Assembly: GCA_950295325.1 (NCBI GenBank)
Contig: OX485806.1
Coordinates: 42,408,001-42,472,000 of the forward strand
From: Polytrichum commune
Lineage: Eukaryota > Streptophyta > Polytrichopsida > Polytrichales > Polytrichaceae
DNA length: 64,000 bases
Direction of reading: 5' to 3'
Shown here: one piece after another, positions 11,951 through 25,070 of the stretch
Layout: the number at the start of each line of letters is the position of its first letter
How positions within the stretch are numbered: position 1 is the first letter of the stretch
Translations under genes and position numbers: made by a program
Notes under the pieces: model-generated
Database searches by the model: none
The model's input: the letters and a program-made list of their open reading frames with translations, nothing else
What the model was told of the DNA's origin: nothing

Positions 11951-13914
11951 AACTTGCTCTGCAACACCGAACAGGGGAGTCGCAGCTTCGAGGACCCCAA
12001 CCAGGAGAGGATACCGAAGGAGAGTCTTGACCTGGACAATAGGAGCTGAACAAGCTGTTGTCTTCGAAGCTGTTTGCAAATCTGTCTAAATCACAGGTAC
12101 GTCTATCGATTAGCCCGACATCTATAGTCCATATTTTAAAGGTTTGTTGTCTCAAAGTTGAGTTGATAGAAGTCATTAATTGAAAGGTGAAAGTCAATAA
12201 GAACCTATGGTCTTCAACCACATTATCTCTCACTCTTGAATCAGTACAAGTTGTTCCTCCAAAAATTGACATATAAACATTTGAAAATCGAAATCAGTAG
12301 AAAAAAAATTGTGTTGAATCATAGGCACTATGAATCGCAAAAGCGTTACTCATTAGGCAGGCATCTTAAGTTCATAATTTACAGTGTGTTGTCTTAAATC
12401 GAAAATTCAAGTGGAGATGATAAAAAACATGATCAAAGTTGAGTTTTTGATTTACTAAGAACATATTGTTTTAGACCAGAATCAACACAAGTTGTTGCTC
12501 CAAAACTTGAAACAGAAAAATCTAAAATTTGAGTTAATAGAAAGTCTTAGAGGTTCTCACAAATCCAAAGTTGAGAGGCAATTAGTTGATAACTAGATGC
12601 ATTAATCACAACTTCAAAGTGGTAAGGCTAGTAAACAAAGATTGAGTTACTTAGACCAAGTTAATAAAATTGGATTAATTAGATATTTAAATTAAAGGGA
12701 GCCAAATGTACAACCTAAAACTCCAAAACAGGGGTTATTATAACGGATTGTTTCTCCTCACACGTGTATAGAATGTTTATAGTAGCCATTTATGGAAATG
12801 AATGTACGCACAATTTTTGTTGCTGAATGTTTTTCCTATCTACGGTTTGGATTTGTTTTTAGGAGCATGTTGTTTTTATGGTGCAAATTGCATAGTTATG
12901 CAAGAGTGCCGCAAATTCTCTATCCTTCCAAACAAATCGATGGCAAAAAAGAACATTTTTTGCACCTTACACAATTGCCATTTTATATAGAGGTAGATGA
13001 GTATTCATGACTTTCACTAGATTACCATATTGCTTTGCAATTTGAGGGGTATAATGAAAATTATTTTTTCAAATTATTCAAGAAAAATAGCATCTAGATT
13101 AAAAAATATGAATATTACCCTTGGAATATTAATAAAAAAAACTATTATTGTTTATTATTATTGAGTAAATTTTTTTTTTTTGAGGTTATTAAGGTTCATG
13201 TGGAGTTTACGGAAAAGGTGTTTCATCCTCAACTTGGATAATAATTGTTCTTCCTTTGGAATAATTGACAAACATTATTATCCCCTCGGGGGGTTCACTG
13301 GCAAAAATTGTAGAACAACGTGCGATAAAAAATAGGGTCCAATATATTCATTGTAGATAAATTTTATAAAAGATGTACATGTAAAATAGGGGATTTTTAA
13401 AATAATGAAACATGTTTACATGTAAAATACCATCACCTTATAATCTTTTCTGCAAGGTAAATAACCCCCCCAATAAATAGGTCCTGAGCGCACGTGTATG
13501 CAAAATATAAGAGGAAGTGAACCCCTTGAGATTATCCCCCATGTTACCTCTAGTAAATTATTTACTAAAATAATAAAATTTTATCTTGAAAATATCAAAG
13601 GACAAGCTCTTGTGAGGTCTATTAAAGTTGAATCATTCGATAAAAAAAACTAGATTATGATATAAGTAAAATAGCAAAGAAAATTGAAGAAAATTTTGCT
13701 AGGGTTACTACCATTTTTGTCGAAGCTGTTGAAAAATTCTCAAATTTAAAATAGCATTTGAAAATGAACTAAAGACGCTAGACATCATGGTGAGGAGAAC
13801 AAATTCCTCCTCAAAAGATGAAGTGGCCAAATGAATATATTTGACATTAAGGGAAGCTAATATGTGAGCCATAAGCGGTGAGTAATGAGTAATGATATTT
13901 GCCAAATCTAGTAA
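11951..13914. other. No recognisable gene
   Basis: AT-rich, with short homopolymer runs and no convincing coding frame. Two CACGTGTAT words (about 12761 and 13492) lie in near-inverted contexts. The similarity does not extend enough to call an element. Confidence 0.4.
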
Positions 13915-13919
13915 TTAAT

Positions 13920-14888
13920 TATCGTAACCCTTGCTAAGCCCGTTAACAATCTTGCCCATTTTCATTTCTAGCAAAGGTTACGAGCACTAACCCTTCGCAT
14001 TCCGCCATGCTAATGGTTAGCTCCTCCTACCCCGGACCTTATAGTTCATAAGAGGGGAACCAACCCCCCTACTTTGCTTTCGGGACTCACCCCTTAATTG
14101 ATAACCAATTCTTAGATGTGGACTTCCATTCATGGAAGTCCAATCTTATGTTGATCATCGCATTGCCGGAGCAACACTATAACAACCCGAACCATACTAG
14201 GCAACTATGTCCTCACATTGGGCCCATGGAGGCCGTGCCGTTTGGCCTCGGGTGGGTGAGGCCACACCATCTCACCCATACAAGCCTCTAGGATTTTAGG
14301 TAGGGCCCCTACACCACCATCAAGAAACCTTTTTGTCTCTCTACCAAGAGTTGGGGCCAAGTAGACATTTTCCCTTAGCCAATGGGCCTAGAAGCCCCAG
14401 CAGCTTCAGACCATCATAACTTCCTTATGTGATCTCCGATGCTAACAAGCGACCACTCCATCAACACATACGCTTTACGTAGATGCTGATGGAATCCTCA
14501 CTTGTCCCATTTGGGAAAGTATTGAGGAAGTTATGCATGTTCAAACCTTAGCAGTCCCGGGAGCCACTCCCAGGCCACTGTTGTACCAGGGCGTTGTCCC
14601 GAGACAGTGGCCCCACTCAAATTGCCATATCTCCTAGCTCACACCTCCAATTGAGGTAATCTTAAGCATTCTAGAATTCTCACGCCGTAAGCTAGAAATA
14701 GCTGATAGCCTTATCCTCGTGCCTCCTAGTCTCCATGGGTGGGGGGCGTTCCCAACGCCCGGGGCCCTCACCCACACTAGGATCACTTGGGCCCTCTCAC
14801 CAACGGCACCACAAGTCCCGGGTGTCACATCGAGGTCCCCCTTGTGCCCATGATATTTTGGGCCCTCCTCATGAAGAGGTGCGTGACA
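13920..14888 (-). repeat. Solo LTR copy 4
   Basis: This is a full-length member (969 bp) of the same LTR family, in the opposite orientation to copies 2 and 3. The right end GGTGCGTGACA is the complement of the TGTCACGCACC terminus. The left end TATCGTAACCC corresponds to the TGACA terminus with substitutions. Flanks TTAAT (13915-13919) and ATAAT (14889-14893) match at four of five bases. No internal retrotransposon sequence adjoins. Confidence 0.75.
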
Positions 14889-15224
14889 ATAATCATGGTT
14901 TAAGATACATACTTTAAAATTGGTTCTTAAAACTTTCAAATGTTTAATTATAAAATACTTGCATTATGATAGAACAAGACTGAAGGAAGCTATTACCATG
15001 GATATTTTCAAGAACGATGAATACATTGTTTTTTATATATATAACAATCCACACCAATACATGTCACTTATTGAAATTCTCAAACATGTGGTTGAACATA
15101 ACACTCGGAATATTGCCCACATTCTATCAAACCTACAAGTTTAAGTAGCCGCATGACCTTGTTATAGGAGTACATTGGAGCATGAATGAAATTGTTACTA
15201 TTGTAAACCACCTTACATAAAAAT

Positions 15225-16373
15225 TTAAACACATGAATAAAGATGTTTGCAATACACCCATTTTTCTTTCATTCCCAACAACTGAGATGACATTTTTATG
15301 AAATGAGGGCATGTGCAAAGCGGTAAGTCACCAATTATGACATGGCATGCAATGTCTTTCTTGGAGATGATGTTGATTAACACTCCAAATCCTAGATATG
15401 GAATGGCAATATTTTTTACCACATAATAACCATCCATGAGCCCGACGTTCTCCCATTTGTTTTCGTTATTTGCCATCGGTGTTGTTAAATTATCGCACAT
15501 TGTGTTGTTAAATCATAGCGCATTGTTTTTCCAAACCTAGAAGTTGGATGGGAATCCGGATTTAGTGGAGCATGGAAATCTATTTGAGAGATTGGAAAAT
15601 TTGTATTGCAATCATGGAAAGCCTATGGGAAGGAGAAAAAACCTCCCTCTGCTGCAATTGGAACCTAGTGTCTTGGAGCACCAATACCTCATGTTTGGAG
15701 AGATTGGCGTTGATACTCACCGGCCATGTTTTGAGTACTACAAGACAGTCCAATACATATTTCTTTTTGCTACCATTTACATAATGCGTGATGTTCTTAG
15801 GCCAAAACCAAAACTCGTACTTCACATTGTTGGTGGAGCAATATTCTTTCTTGAATTCCTTGTATGTAAGAGCAGGGGTGCCATGTTTGCCAATTCCAAC
15901 TTTGGCATTGCACAAAGTTTTGATATTGGCTTGCATCACCCAACATCTTTTGGCAAAGTTGGTTGGCAATCTTGTAATGTGCCAATGGGAAGAAATGACA
16001 ATCAATATTTAGTACCAATATGGCATGTGCCACACCATGCTTTGCATAATTCAAAGATTCCTCTATGCATGTCTTTTTAGCCCTAGTATTTGGACAAGGA
16101 ATTGAGTAATTCACTCTGTCAGATTGATATGGATCACAATCTATATTTGGTGGCAAATTAAGCTTCCATTTGGTAAATCCAAAAAACTCAAACCCCTCCA
16201 AAACACAATCCATAGTGTTGAGAACTTCCGCCCTTTTGGTAGGGCTTTGTGGCATATGCCAATAGCTTTGGATCTCCACACTTGGCAACAACCTTCAATT
16301 TCAAGGACGGGAAATCATGGCCTCTATAAGTAAAAACACCTCTCAACCACAACTTGTAATTTGCAATTTGCAT
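15225..16373 (-). pseudogene. SWIM-zinc-finger protein relic, transposase-like
   Basis: Minus-strand frames overlapping in different phases (16188-16373, 15797-16291, 15580-16005, 15225-15500) read as fragments of one protein broken by frameshifts. The last one contains CTCPHFIKM, then KEKWVYCKHLY, a C-x-C...C-x-H arrangement typical of a SWIM zinc finger. SWIM fingers in plants occur in Mutator-like transposases and in genes derived from them. The C-terminal position of the finger fits that family, but I see no clear DDE residues, so assignment to Mutator is inference. A plus-strand frame (15544-16080) overlaps it and is less convincing. Confidence 0.45.
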
Positions 16374-17277
16374 TCATTTATAGATCAAATCATTTATTAT
16401 TGTTTTGTCCAAACAAATCATTTTGTTTCCGGATTGTAGGAGGCATTTGTTGTGCACCGTCTCTACAAGGTTACATGTTGGCATTTTTGCACATTCATTC
16501 ATAGTCATTACCTGCACATATTACACAAATTATAGTAGATTGTATACATCATGGATATTCAAATTAAATAATATTACAAAATACACAAAGGTGATGTACT
16601 AATAATAATCATATGACCACTCCACATGACCATGATTCTCAAAAGGCAAAGTAAAGTGCACATAAAATTTAGAAGTTCCAATGGTAGGCATGAGAAGAAT
16701 CAAAGGAAAATTGAAAGACATTGGAGTATGTAATTGAACCACTATGAAAAAACCCAATATCCAACAACTATGAATATAACCATTGTTGGACAATTAAATG
16801 GAACAAAAACAACACATAGAAAAATGGCAATTTGGAAAAAATTGGAAAATGATTATCATAGAGGCATTTAAGAAAACTAGAATCACCTTCCCAACAGTGA
16901 CCTTATCCCTTGAATATCATTATGAAGTTGTTTCTTGGGGTTGGATTTGATCAACCAAACCCCAAGTTTTGAATCTACAAATTTGGATCTTATATACGAG
17001 ATATGTTGTGGAACATTAAAATAATAAAAATATTGTATAATTATGAAAATATTATGATAAATGCATTTTAATTAAAACATAGATAAAATTCTCTATTTCT
17101 CTATGTGTGTGTAGGATTATGCATCAAACACCATGTGCATGTCATGAATGTGGATTGTGGAGCGATTAGGTTTTAATATCACATAAAAAAAACTTGAGAA
17201 TAACATGCAAGCGAAAGATAAAAAAGAAAAAAGAAATGAATATTTATTACAACAAAGAGAGTTCAAGAACGAGTGAG
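16374..17277. other. No recognisable gene
   Basis: AT-rich intergenic sequence. I found no coding frame or repeat structure that I can support. Confidence 0.45.
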
Positions 17278-17279
17278 TA

Positions 17280-17593
17280 CACAAAATATGATATTTAGTG
17301 TTAGGTACACTAAATACGAACACTACACTAAATATCACTAACCCTATGAAAGTAAGTAACATTAAATGTAAACTCAAACACTAAATATCATCTATGGTAA
17401 TATGTGAAAGTTACATGCACGAATTTAGTGTTTAGTAGGAAAGAGGTGGCAACAAGGAAGGCAGAGGCGGCGCATTTATGTTTAACACTAATTATCAAAG
17501 AATTGAAAATTAGTGTTGAGCAGAGTAGGGTGGTAAAACACTAAATCTAATCAAACACTAAATCTAATCAAACACTAAATATCATATTTTGTG
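17280..17593. mobile_element. Small inverted-repeat element (MITE)
   Basis: The ends are near-perfect inverted repeats of ~24 bp: CACAAAATATGATATTTAGTG at the left and its complement at the right. They are flanked by TA on both sides (17278-17279 and 17594-17595). The interior repeats the word AACACTAAATCTAATC. A TA duplication suggests a Tc1/mariner-type MITE. No protein is encoded. Confidence 0.65.
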
Positions 17594-17595
17594 TA

Positions 17596-18590
17596 GTTTG
17601 AAAAATAATCCTACATTGTACTACACAAACCTACTGACAATTTAGCAAAAACACAAAGGTGTATAAATTGTTTGTGATATGTAGTAGAAAAAAATACAAA
17701 ATACAAAATCATGATGCATATGTACTTGATGATACTACGGAAATATTTGAGGGACATGAAAACAACACCAAGGATGAACACAAAGTAGATTAAACCAAAG
17801 ACAAATTCCATAGTGCTAGTATTCACCTTAAACTTCTCATATTTTAAGCAGATCATAGTGATACAAAATCAAAATAATTGTAACAAATATTTTTCATATT
17901 TTAATTCATAGGCATTTGCAAATTAAAATTAACAAGTATTTGCAAAAACACAACGCATATTGGCAACAACAATATCATTGTGAAACAAAACCAAAAAAAT
18001 TTATTAAAGCACAAGGGAATTAACAACACCGCCGATAACCTCATGATACAAGTCAAAAATGTTTGTTAGCGTACTACCAATACCTTTGTGATACAAAATA
18101 TTTATGAAAGCATTTGGGTATTGATGGAACTATCAATATCCTTGATTAATTTTTTTCAATGCTTGGATGCAACCACCATGAACAAACTATGAACAAACTT
18201 GCAACATAATATTTTGCTTTTTTTTAAGTGGCCTTTTACAGTGATGGATGGAATCAAGGTTTGGTAAACTACAAACAATATGCTAATGATGTAGGTTTTG
18301 ATAGGTAGCCTAAGGTTTTGTGCAAGAATGCGGAGAGATGTTGCCTTGGGTTTGGTTGACCAGTGCTTCAAAATTGAGCCTCAACATGTGGATTGGTCAA
18401 AATTTGGTAAAAAACTACTAATTTGGTTGATTCAATTTCAAGATTGTGTGATACGTTTTGAATAATGTATAATAAGTGTGTGAAATGGTTAATTGAGAAA
18501 ATGGCATTGGTTTAGGTGGCATGGGGTATGGATTAACGCATTTCTTGTTGGTGTTGTTCCGCTATCCTATGAAAAATACAATGATAGTTT
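17596..18590. other. No recognisable gene
   Basis: Very AT-rich, with only short accidental frames. Confidence 0.45.
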
Positions 18591-18598
18591 GCATGATC

Positions 18599-18945
18599 CT
18601 CGGGGGGGGGGGGGGGGGGCAGTGTGTTAAAAAGTTAAGGATATAGGTGCGAACAACCAATATTTTATAGGGGGGTATTACTTTCAATTTTCTTTTCACA
18701 TGCTATCATTATGTAAATTTCTACTTTGGGTTAATAGAAAAATGGCTTGCATTACTTATAATTCCAAATGACCTATTATTCCATACCCTATAGTACTTTA
18801 AAGATGTCCAGTGCCATTTTTGATACCCTATATTACTCTTAAGTCCATTTATAATTTTTAGCCCCCATGTTTTTAAAATACCCTATCATTTGTTCGCACG
18901 TATATTGCTACTCCAACCAATGACTACCCCCCCCCCCCCCCCGAG
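18599..18945. mobile_element. 347 bp MITE with poly-G/poly-C termini
   Basis: The element begins CTC followed by 18 G and ends with a matching C run followed by GAG. It is flanked by the exact 8 bp duplication GCATGATC (18591-18598 and 18946-18953). Inverted similarity continues inward: both arms carry GTGCGAACAA about 50-60 bases in. The 8 bp duplication suggests a hAT-type non-autonomous element, but the G-tract ends are atypical. No coding capacity. Confidence 0.8.
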
Positions 18946-18953
18946 GCATGATC

Positions 18954-21590
18954 TAAGGGCGTATATACATTTGATTGTTGGATGGTGTTTTTTGTTGTTA
19001 TCTTGAGGAAGTGCTTAGGTGAGGTATCACTATACAAGTTATGTGTTGGTTATTTCTAGTGTTTGGTCCCACTGGATAAAAAATGAGGCAATAGACATTT
19101 GGAACACAAAATTGTTTGGTGTTCAACGAAGTATTTGCAATTTGTTTGTTTGTGCTTGTGTTTTTATCCGTTTCCATGCTGCAATTGATGGCAATATTGG
19201 AGGATGTTGGGAAGGTGAACATGATTAGGATTTGAGGAGGTGGTTAAGGCAAATATTGATAGTGAGGTTGAAACACATTGTTTTGTTGTGAGGATTGTTG
19301 ATGTTGACACTGGATAGGAATGGACATTGTGGCAATTCCAAAGATGTTTGCAACTTTTGTGGCGTCAGGTCATGGTAGTTAATTTGTAGCTTGTGAAGTT
19401 AACCATAAGGTTTAGTTCTTTGTAGTTTTGTTCTCGTACACGCAACATAATGTTGTTGAGAAATGTAAATTGAAATTTGTGGAATTTGGAGGGTTTGATT
19501 TTTTTTTCTTAGGGTTACAAAAGGACTAAATATTCTAGCTAGAACCAATTTATAAGAAATTATGTTGTTGTCATATGTTTGATCTTTTTGTTCATTTAGT
19601 TGCTAAATTTAAGAATCTAGCCATCAATTATTTTTCAATGGCATGTTTTTTGGCTGAATTGTTATCTTAGGTGGGGGACATGATCTTTGAAGGAAGTGAC
19701 TGACAAAGTTTGCCAATTTCAACGCCCATGACATTGTTTACAAAATTTGTAAACAATTTAATGTCATGATTTCCAAGTGTAACCTACATGTAAGATTTCT
19801 TGAACGACCTCATGCATGTCTTGCTTGAAGTTATTTCATGATGATTTTTAAATGTCAGCTCTATGAGGTAGCATCTAAATTTTCACGGTTTTTTCTAACA
19901 ATACATAATTAATGATTGTAATTGGCATTACAAAATTTATGAATGCATTATTCAACAAGCTTACATATTTTACAGTAATTTGTGATCAAACGATCTTGTA
20001 CGTCCTCGATTGGTTTATTTGTGGGCAATGTTGTGGACATATACGCATTTGGGAATTTGTCCATGTCCACTTTTGTGGGGTTTGGTTGATCCATTCTAAA
20101 TAAATAGTGTGCTACAACATGTTTTCTCCCTAGATTAAATATTATTTCAAATTATAATAACATCATAAGTATGATCCGTCTAGTCATTCAGCCAAAATAA
20201 CAAGGTGATTGACTATAAATTGAAATTTATTTCCATGTAAGTAATTTTTGAATCTCATATTGACATACATCATGGTAAAAGTTTTTTTGTGGATGAATAT
20301 TTTTTATTTTCCAAGATTAATATTTGGTTTGATTAAATGATTGATTGATTGATTGGTGCGTCATGTTGGATTTTGAGCTAACATGGTGTGTAAGGCCTTG
20401 CCATAAATGCTTGAATGCACTAGTAACTATAAATCCCATGTAATTGGGATAAACACTAGGAGGTTTAACTATTCATTTATATTTTTTTGTAATGTTTTCT
20501 CCACCAGTTCATCATATGTCTATTGTAATTGTATAATGGTTTATTTAAAGATATAATTTATGCCAATATCTAGGCTAAAATTGTTGATGAACATCCAATT
20601 GAATTGGGTTGAACCCACAAATCATTATATTTTCTCATATATTGGTGATTGAATTTGAAAAATATTTTAAGTTTTGGGAAAATTTGGTAATTGCCCTATA
20701 TGGCACACAATGTATCTCAATATTTAATCAAAGATAAATAAACATATACATTTATTTGAATTTAAACTAATATTATTATTATCTTTCCACATGTCTAAAA
20801 TTGATTCAAGTTGTTGAATACAGTCTTTGCCATATATTATGCCAACCTTTAATTGAATATTTTCTATTATTGGCTAAATATCCTCTCCATCACAAAGTGA
20901 AATGTCATTGGCGCATCCATTGCGCAAAAGGGCATCCTTTGATATTGACATGATCCCCTTTTGCGAGAATTTTTTTTTTCTTCATCTCTTTAACCATGGC
21001 CAGTTGATAATATTAGAAGAATTTTTTTTTGATAAATGAATAAAGTTTGTGGCATGCAATTCAACGATGATTGCTTCCATGTATGGGAATGAATGATGGT
21101 TTTTGCAAGTGGCAACGTTTAATTCACGTAAATCCATATAGATTCAAAGCGCGTTATATTTCTTAGGATAAGCACCATGGGCCATATGCTTGGCATTAAA
21201 CTGATGTGGGAAATAAATCTGGTCGTGAATAATTTAAATTTTAAAATTTTCTTTCCTTTTCCAAAAAGAATGCTTAGCGCATAATAGAGATTCATGCGAT
21301 TTTGTTGTTGCTTAATTGGAATCGCATCAAGCTTAAGGTCAATTTGATGTTTGGTTATGGTGGCCATGATGCATTTCAAATGGTCATGTGTCCAGACGAA
21401 TATGTCCTTATTTTTTGAACAAATGAATTGCTTCCTCTTTTAGTGCTTCTGGCATGTTGGTAATGAGGGTGTTATACTTAGGCTTTGAGTTCATATTGAG
21501 GTTGGGTTTCATATATTTTCCTTGAGGATTAACCATGCTTCCTATAATATGTTAACCTTGCAAAGAATTTATGCTCGATTGTTCATGGTG
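18954..21590. other. Decayed non-coding DNA
   Basis: I see no supportable gene, RNA or repeat array. A short GATT tetranucleotide run lies at about 20338-20355. Confidence 0.4.
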
Positions 21591-21594
21591 GTTG

Positions 21595-22174
21595 TTATAT
21601 GTGCTTCTCATTCAACATATTTATGTCCGGTTGTTCATGTTGAATGACCAACTCCATATAACAACCACTAGGAATGAATGACATGATATTTAGTTTTGGC
21701 TTCATTAATTGTTTTTGCGTACTTGCATAGATATTTGTGTTGAATTTGCAACAATGCCTTGATATAGTTTTACGTAACCTTATCCAAATTTTGCGACATT
21801 GGAAAAGGCAAGTGTGTTGGCCACCCATTATTGGTAGATTTGGATCACCTTCATCATATATCTTCTTGACATCAATGCAATTGGCATGAGCATTGTCCAC
21901 CATGAAACCCTTGAAATTCACTTCCAACAATCCATTCTCTGCCATGATATAATTCAATTTTTTTCGAACACAATTGAGTTGTAACATCTTCATATTGCAT
22001 GTCATAACACGCAAAAATCAATACCTTATAATATTTGGTATTGTAAACATAGTATGCTAGTGTGGTCCAATTTTTTAGACGTTTGACAAATATTATCCAT
22101 GAATTGTTTATATCTCCTCCAACATTCATATGCTTAACAAAATCCACACCACTCCATGGAAGGTCCACTGACAT
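21595..22174 (-). pseudogene. Possible transposase relic
   Basis: Two overlapping minus-strand frames look like parts of one decayed protein. The upstream part has WTTLAYYVYNTKYYKVLIFA, and the downstream part reads VNFKGFMVDNAHANCIDVKK and then HTCLFQC. A hydrophobic strand ending in VD followed by N-A-x-A-N, with a CLFxC segment after it, is reminiscent of the second catalytic aspartate and the following C-x2-H block of Mutator-like transposases. Only the general pattern matches and the rest is eroded. It could be related to the SWIM-containing relic at 15225-16373 as a second copy of the same family. Confidence 0.3.
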
Positions 22175-22179
22175 TTTAA

Positions 22180-23395
22180 AAACAAATACTTTGTTTTTTG
22201 CTGCTTTAAAAATCTACTGGTATGAAGGTTGTTGAAGCTTACACGGATTTTGAGCCTTATGATACAATCCATTATGCCCATTACATTACAAACAAAATGC
22301 TTGGAGCCTCATACAAAATTGGGTGCAAGGATGGTAAAGTGGACCAAAAAAGTGCTCTGGAATACTAAAACCATAATTTTTTTGGTCAAAGGCCTAAAAG
22401 TAGTAGCAAAGAGTTATTTAAATTGGAATTTTTTTATGATAACCTCTATTGTTGTGTTAAATACTCAAATGTAGAATATCAAGTTGAGATTTTCAATACT
22501 TAGCATCAAAAGTGATGCTAAAAAACAAATGGTTGAGTCTGGTTTTGGATGTAGATTTCATGACCTTAACTATTTTGAAGTTAGAATTTTTTTATATTCC
22601 TTGAATTCATTATCTACTTGAGGGCATCACCACAAAACTTTGTAAAAAACCATCAATTTAATGTAATTTTATCATATTTTAAACAAATTTTAGACAGTCA
22701 CTTATTCAATATCACCTACTTGCACGCCACTTGCACCGTCTTCTAAAATAGGTAGACTTTTCTTGGAATTATTTCTGTCATCATAAATTGCTTGGCTTTG
22801 TAGATCAAGATGTTTTTAAAATGTCTATGGTTTATTTCTTCACAAAATTCAAAGTTAGTACATAAAATTGAATCACTTTCACTTAACACTAGGCAAGGAT
22901 CAAGAGTTGTCCACTTTACCGTGCTTGCACCCAATTATGACAATTTAATTAGGCAAGAACAATAAATTTATCCATGATGATTTCCAAGGACATACTTGCC
23001 AAATGATGTTTTCAATTGTGAGGGGTTTTATGAACATGTGTAGAATCCAAAGGTGGAGTGGGAGTTATAGTTTTAAAAGGAAAAAAATGTAATATCCAAA
23101 AGATCAATAACATGACAAAAATTATAATCCATATCCGAGAATTGGAAAAAATATATCGTCACTTGATTCAATTTGTCACATTAGACACAACAGGTAGTTG
23201 GATGTACAAGAAGTGTTTGTTAGTAAAATAGTGGATGCTTGAAATCTAAATCCAAAAATGACCATCTTCATTCATGTTTTTTTACAACAAGATTATCTTT
23301 GAGATATCACTGTCTTAAAAATACATCTCCATGCACATGGTTCCTATCCATGTATTAAAACTCAAACTAAACAAATTCTTTAATACACTTACATG
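22180..23395. other. No recognisable gene
   Basis: AT-rich sequence between the 21.6 kb relic and the copia element. No motif is seen in any frame. Confidence 0.4.
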
Positions 23396-23396
23396 T

Positions 23397-23587
23397 ATTG
23401 GAAAGTAAAAAAGAAAGAAAAAAACCCTATGTAGATAGATAGTACATAAGACATGTTGATTGCATACAATGGAGAGATTGGTTGGTTCCTCCCCTTATGC
23501 TTTTATTTAATTAACTAGGTTACAACCAACGTTGGACAACCCATATAGGATAATGTCAACAATGCAATCTAATACTATCTTCCAATA
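23397..23587 (-). repeat. Copia LTR, 3' copy
   Basis: Aligns with 27520-27706 over its length, for example at TGATTGCATA, CCCCTTATG, ACTAGGTTACAACCA and AATGCAA. Termini are approximate within a few bases. Confidence 0.8.
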
Positions 23588-23706
23588 CTCCCACTTTGGG
23601 AGGTGGCATTATAGTCCAAACCCATTATTTCACTCAATGTCTCATGCTTGTTATTTGCTAAAGCCTTTGTTAGAATACCTGCTAACATATATTGTGTTGG
23701 ACAATA

Positions 23707-25032
23707 TTATAATTCTACAATTTTATTTTTGATATATTCTCTAACAAAGTGGTGTTGCACATCAATATGTTTTGACCGATCATGGTTCATGGGGTTCTTG
23801 GCAAGAGCCATAGATCCTTGATTGTCGTACATGATTGTGGTTGCCTCTTTTTGCGCAAAACCTACATCCTCCGTTAGTCGCCTAAACCAAATGGCCTCCC
23901 TTGTGCATCGGTTTGTTGCCATGTACTCTGTTTTCATTGTAATTTGTGCTATCATTTGTTGCCATTTGCTATTTTACAATATGCCCCCCCCCCCTTCAAC
24001 AAAGAAAATGTATCCGGAGGTAAACCTACGGTTCTCCACATTGCCAACCCAATCTACATTGGAATACCTTTTTAAATTGATATGTTTGTTGCCAATGCAC
24101 AATCTCATATCTAAGGTGTTATTCAAGTATTGCATGATTTTTTTGACCGCCATCCAATGCATTGGACTGGGTTTTGACATAAATTGGCTTACCTTGCTTG
24201 CCGCAAATGCAAGGTCTTGTTTTGTGGCCACCATCACGTACATCAACGAGTCCACTAGTTTTTTTGTATAGAATTGTTTTCATTTTGTGCAAAACGTCCT
24301 CATGCTCCTCCTCCAAAAACATTGCCAATGAGGTCTTTGCATCGAGCGGGAATCTGATTTGCAATTCCCCATGCAAAATGTCTCCAAAATGCTTTCAATG
24401 TAGTTCCGTTGATGCATAGTAATGGTGTGGGTCCAAAATGAACTCCAAGAAAATAATGCAACTTGTCGAGGTTACTCATCTCAAATTTGTGTTTGAGCTA
24501 GACTTCAACTTGTTGATCATATCCATATTGCTTACCAAATTGATGATGTCATCTATATATATGATTATAATCACAATGTAGTGGCAAGTTTGCAAAACAC
24601 ACAATGAGTGATGTGCATGGCTCTTCTTAAAGCATTTATTTACAATGAATATGTGAATGTGTTTGTACCAAGCCTTTGAGGATTGCTTCAAACTGTAGAG
24701 TTCCTTAATTTGCATACAAAGTGTTCTCGGCCTTTTTGCACAAACCCTTCTAGTTGCTACATGTAGATCTTCACTTCCAATTCACCATATAAGAATGTAT
24801 TCTTGACATCCATTTGATGCATCTCAAAGTCCATGGCCACCCTTAATATGAGTATGACTCTAATGATGTTGAATTTGGCCATCACAACAAATGTTTTGCC
24901 ACAATTCATACCTTCAACTTGCAAGCACCCATTTGCTACCAACATTGCTTTGTAACAAACCACTACACCGTTTGCATCCTTCTTCGTGCAAAATACGCAC
25001 TTGCACTTCACGGCCGTGCGGCCCTTTAGCAA
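23707..25032 (-). pseudogene. Copia reverse transcriptase and RNase H remnants
   Basis: The copia polymerase is split over four frames. At 24757-25032 lies the N-terminal part of the reverse transcriptase (AVKCKCVFCTKKDANGVV, later MDFEMHQMDVKNTFLYGELE). At 24476-24715 is the palm with LYSLKQSSKAWY and the active-site box YIDDI. At 23974-24255 is the connection region (SLMYVMVATKQDLAFA, SKPSPMHWMAVKKIMQYL). At 23707-23955 is RNase H (YDNQGSMALAKNPMNHDRSK, then KHIDVQHHFVRE). Immediately after comes LAGILTKAL in a shifted frame, the usual C-terminal copia motif. Frame changes and stops separate the blocks, so no functional polyprotein is possible. The order RT then RNase H downstream of integrase is diagnostic for copia against gypsy. 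Confidence 0.9.
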
Positions 25033-25070
25033 CCAAGTTAACTCCCACGTACCATTAGCTATAAGATATA

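Noticed and set aside
11659-12030. 123-codon plus frame with repeated peptide
   Set aside because: Explained by the ~80 bp tandem repeat; repeats drift without codon-like constraint.
12720-13510. Possible inverted-repeat element around the CACGTGTAT words
   Set aside because: Similarity between the arms stops after about 10-15 bases and no flanking duplication was found.
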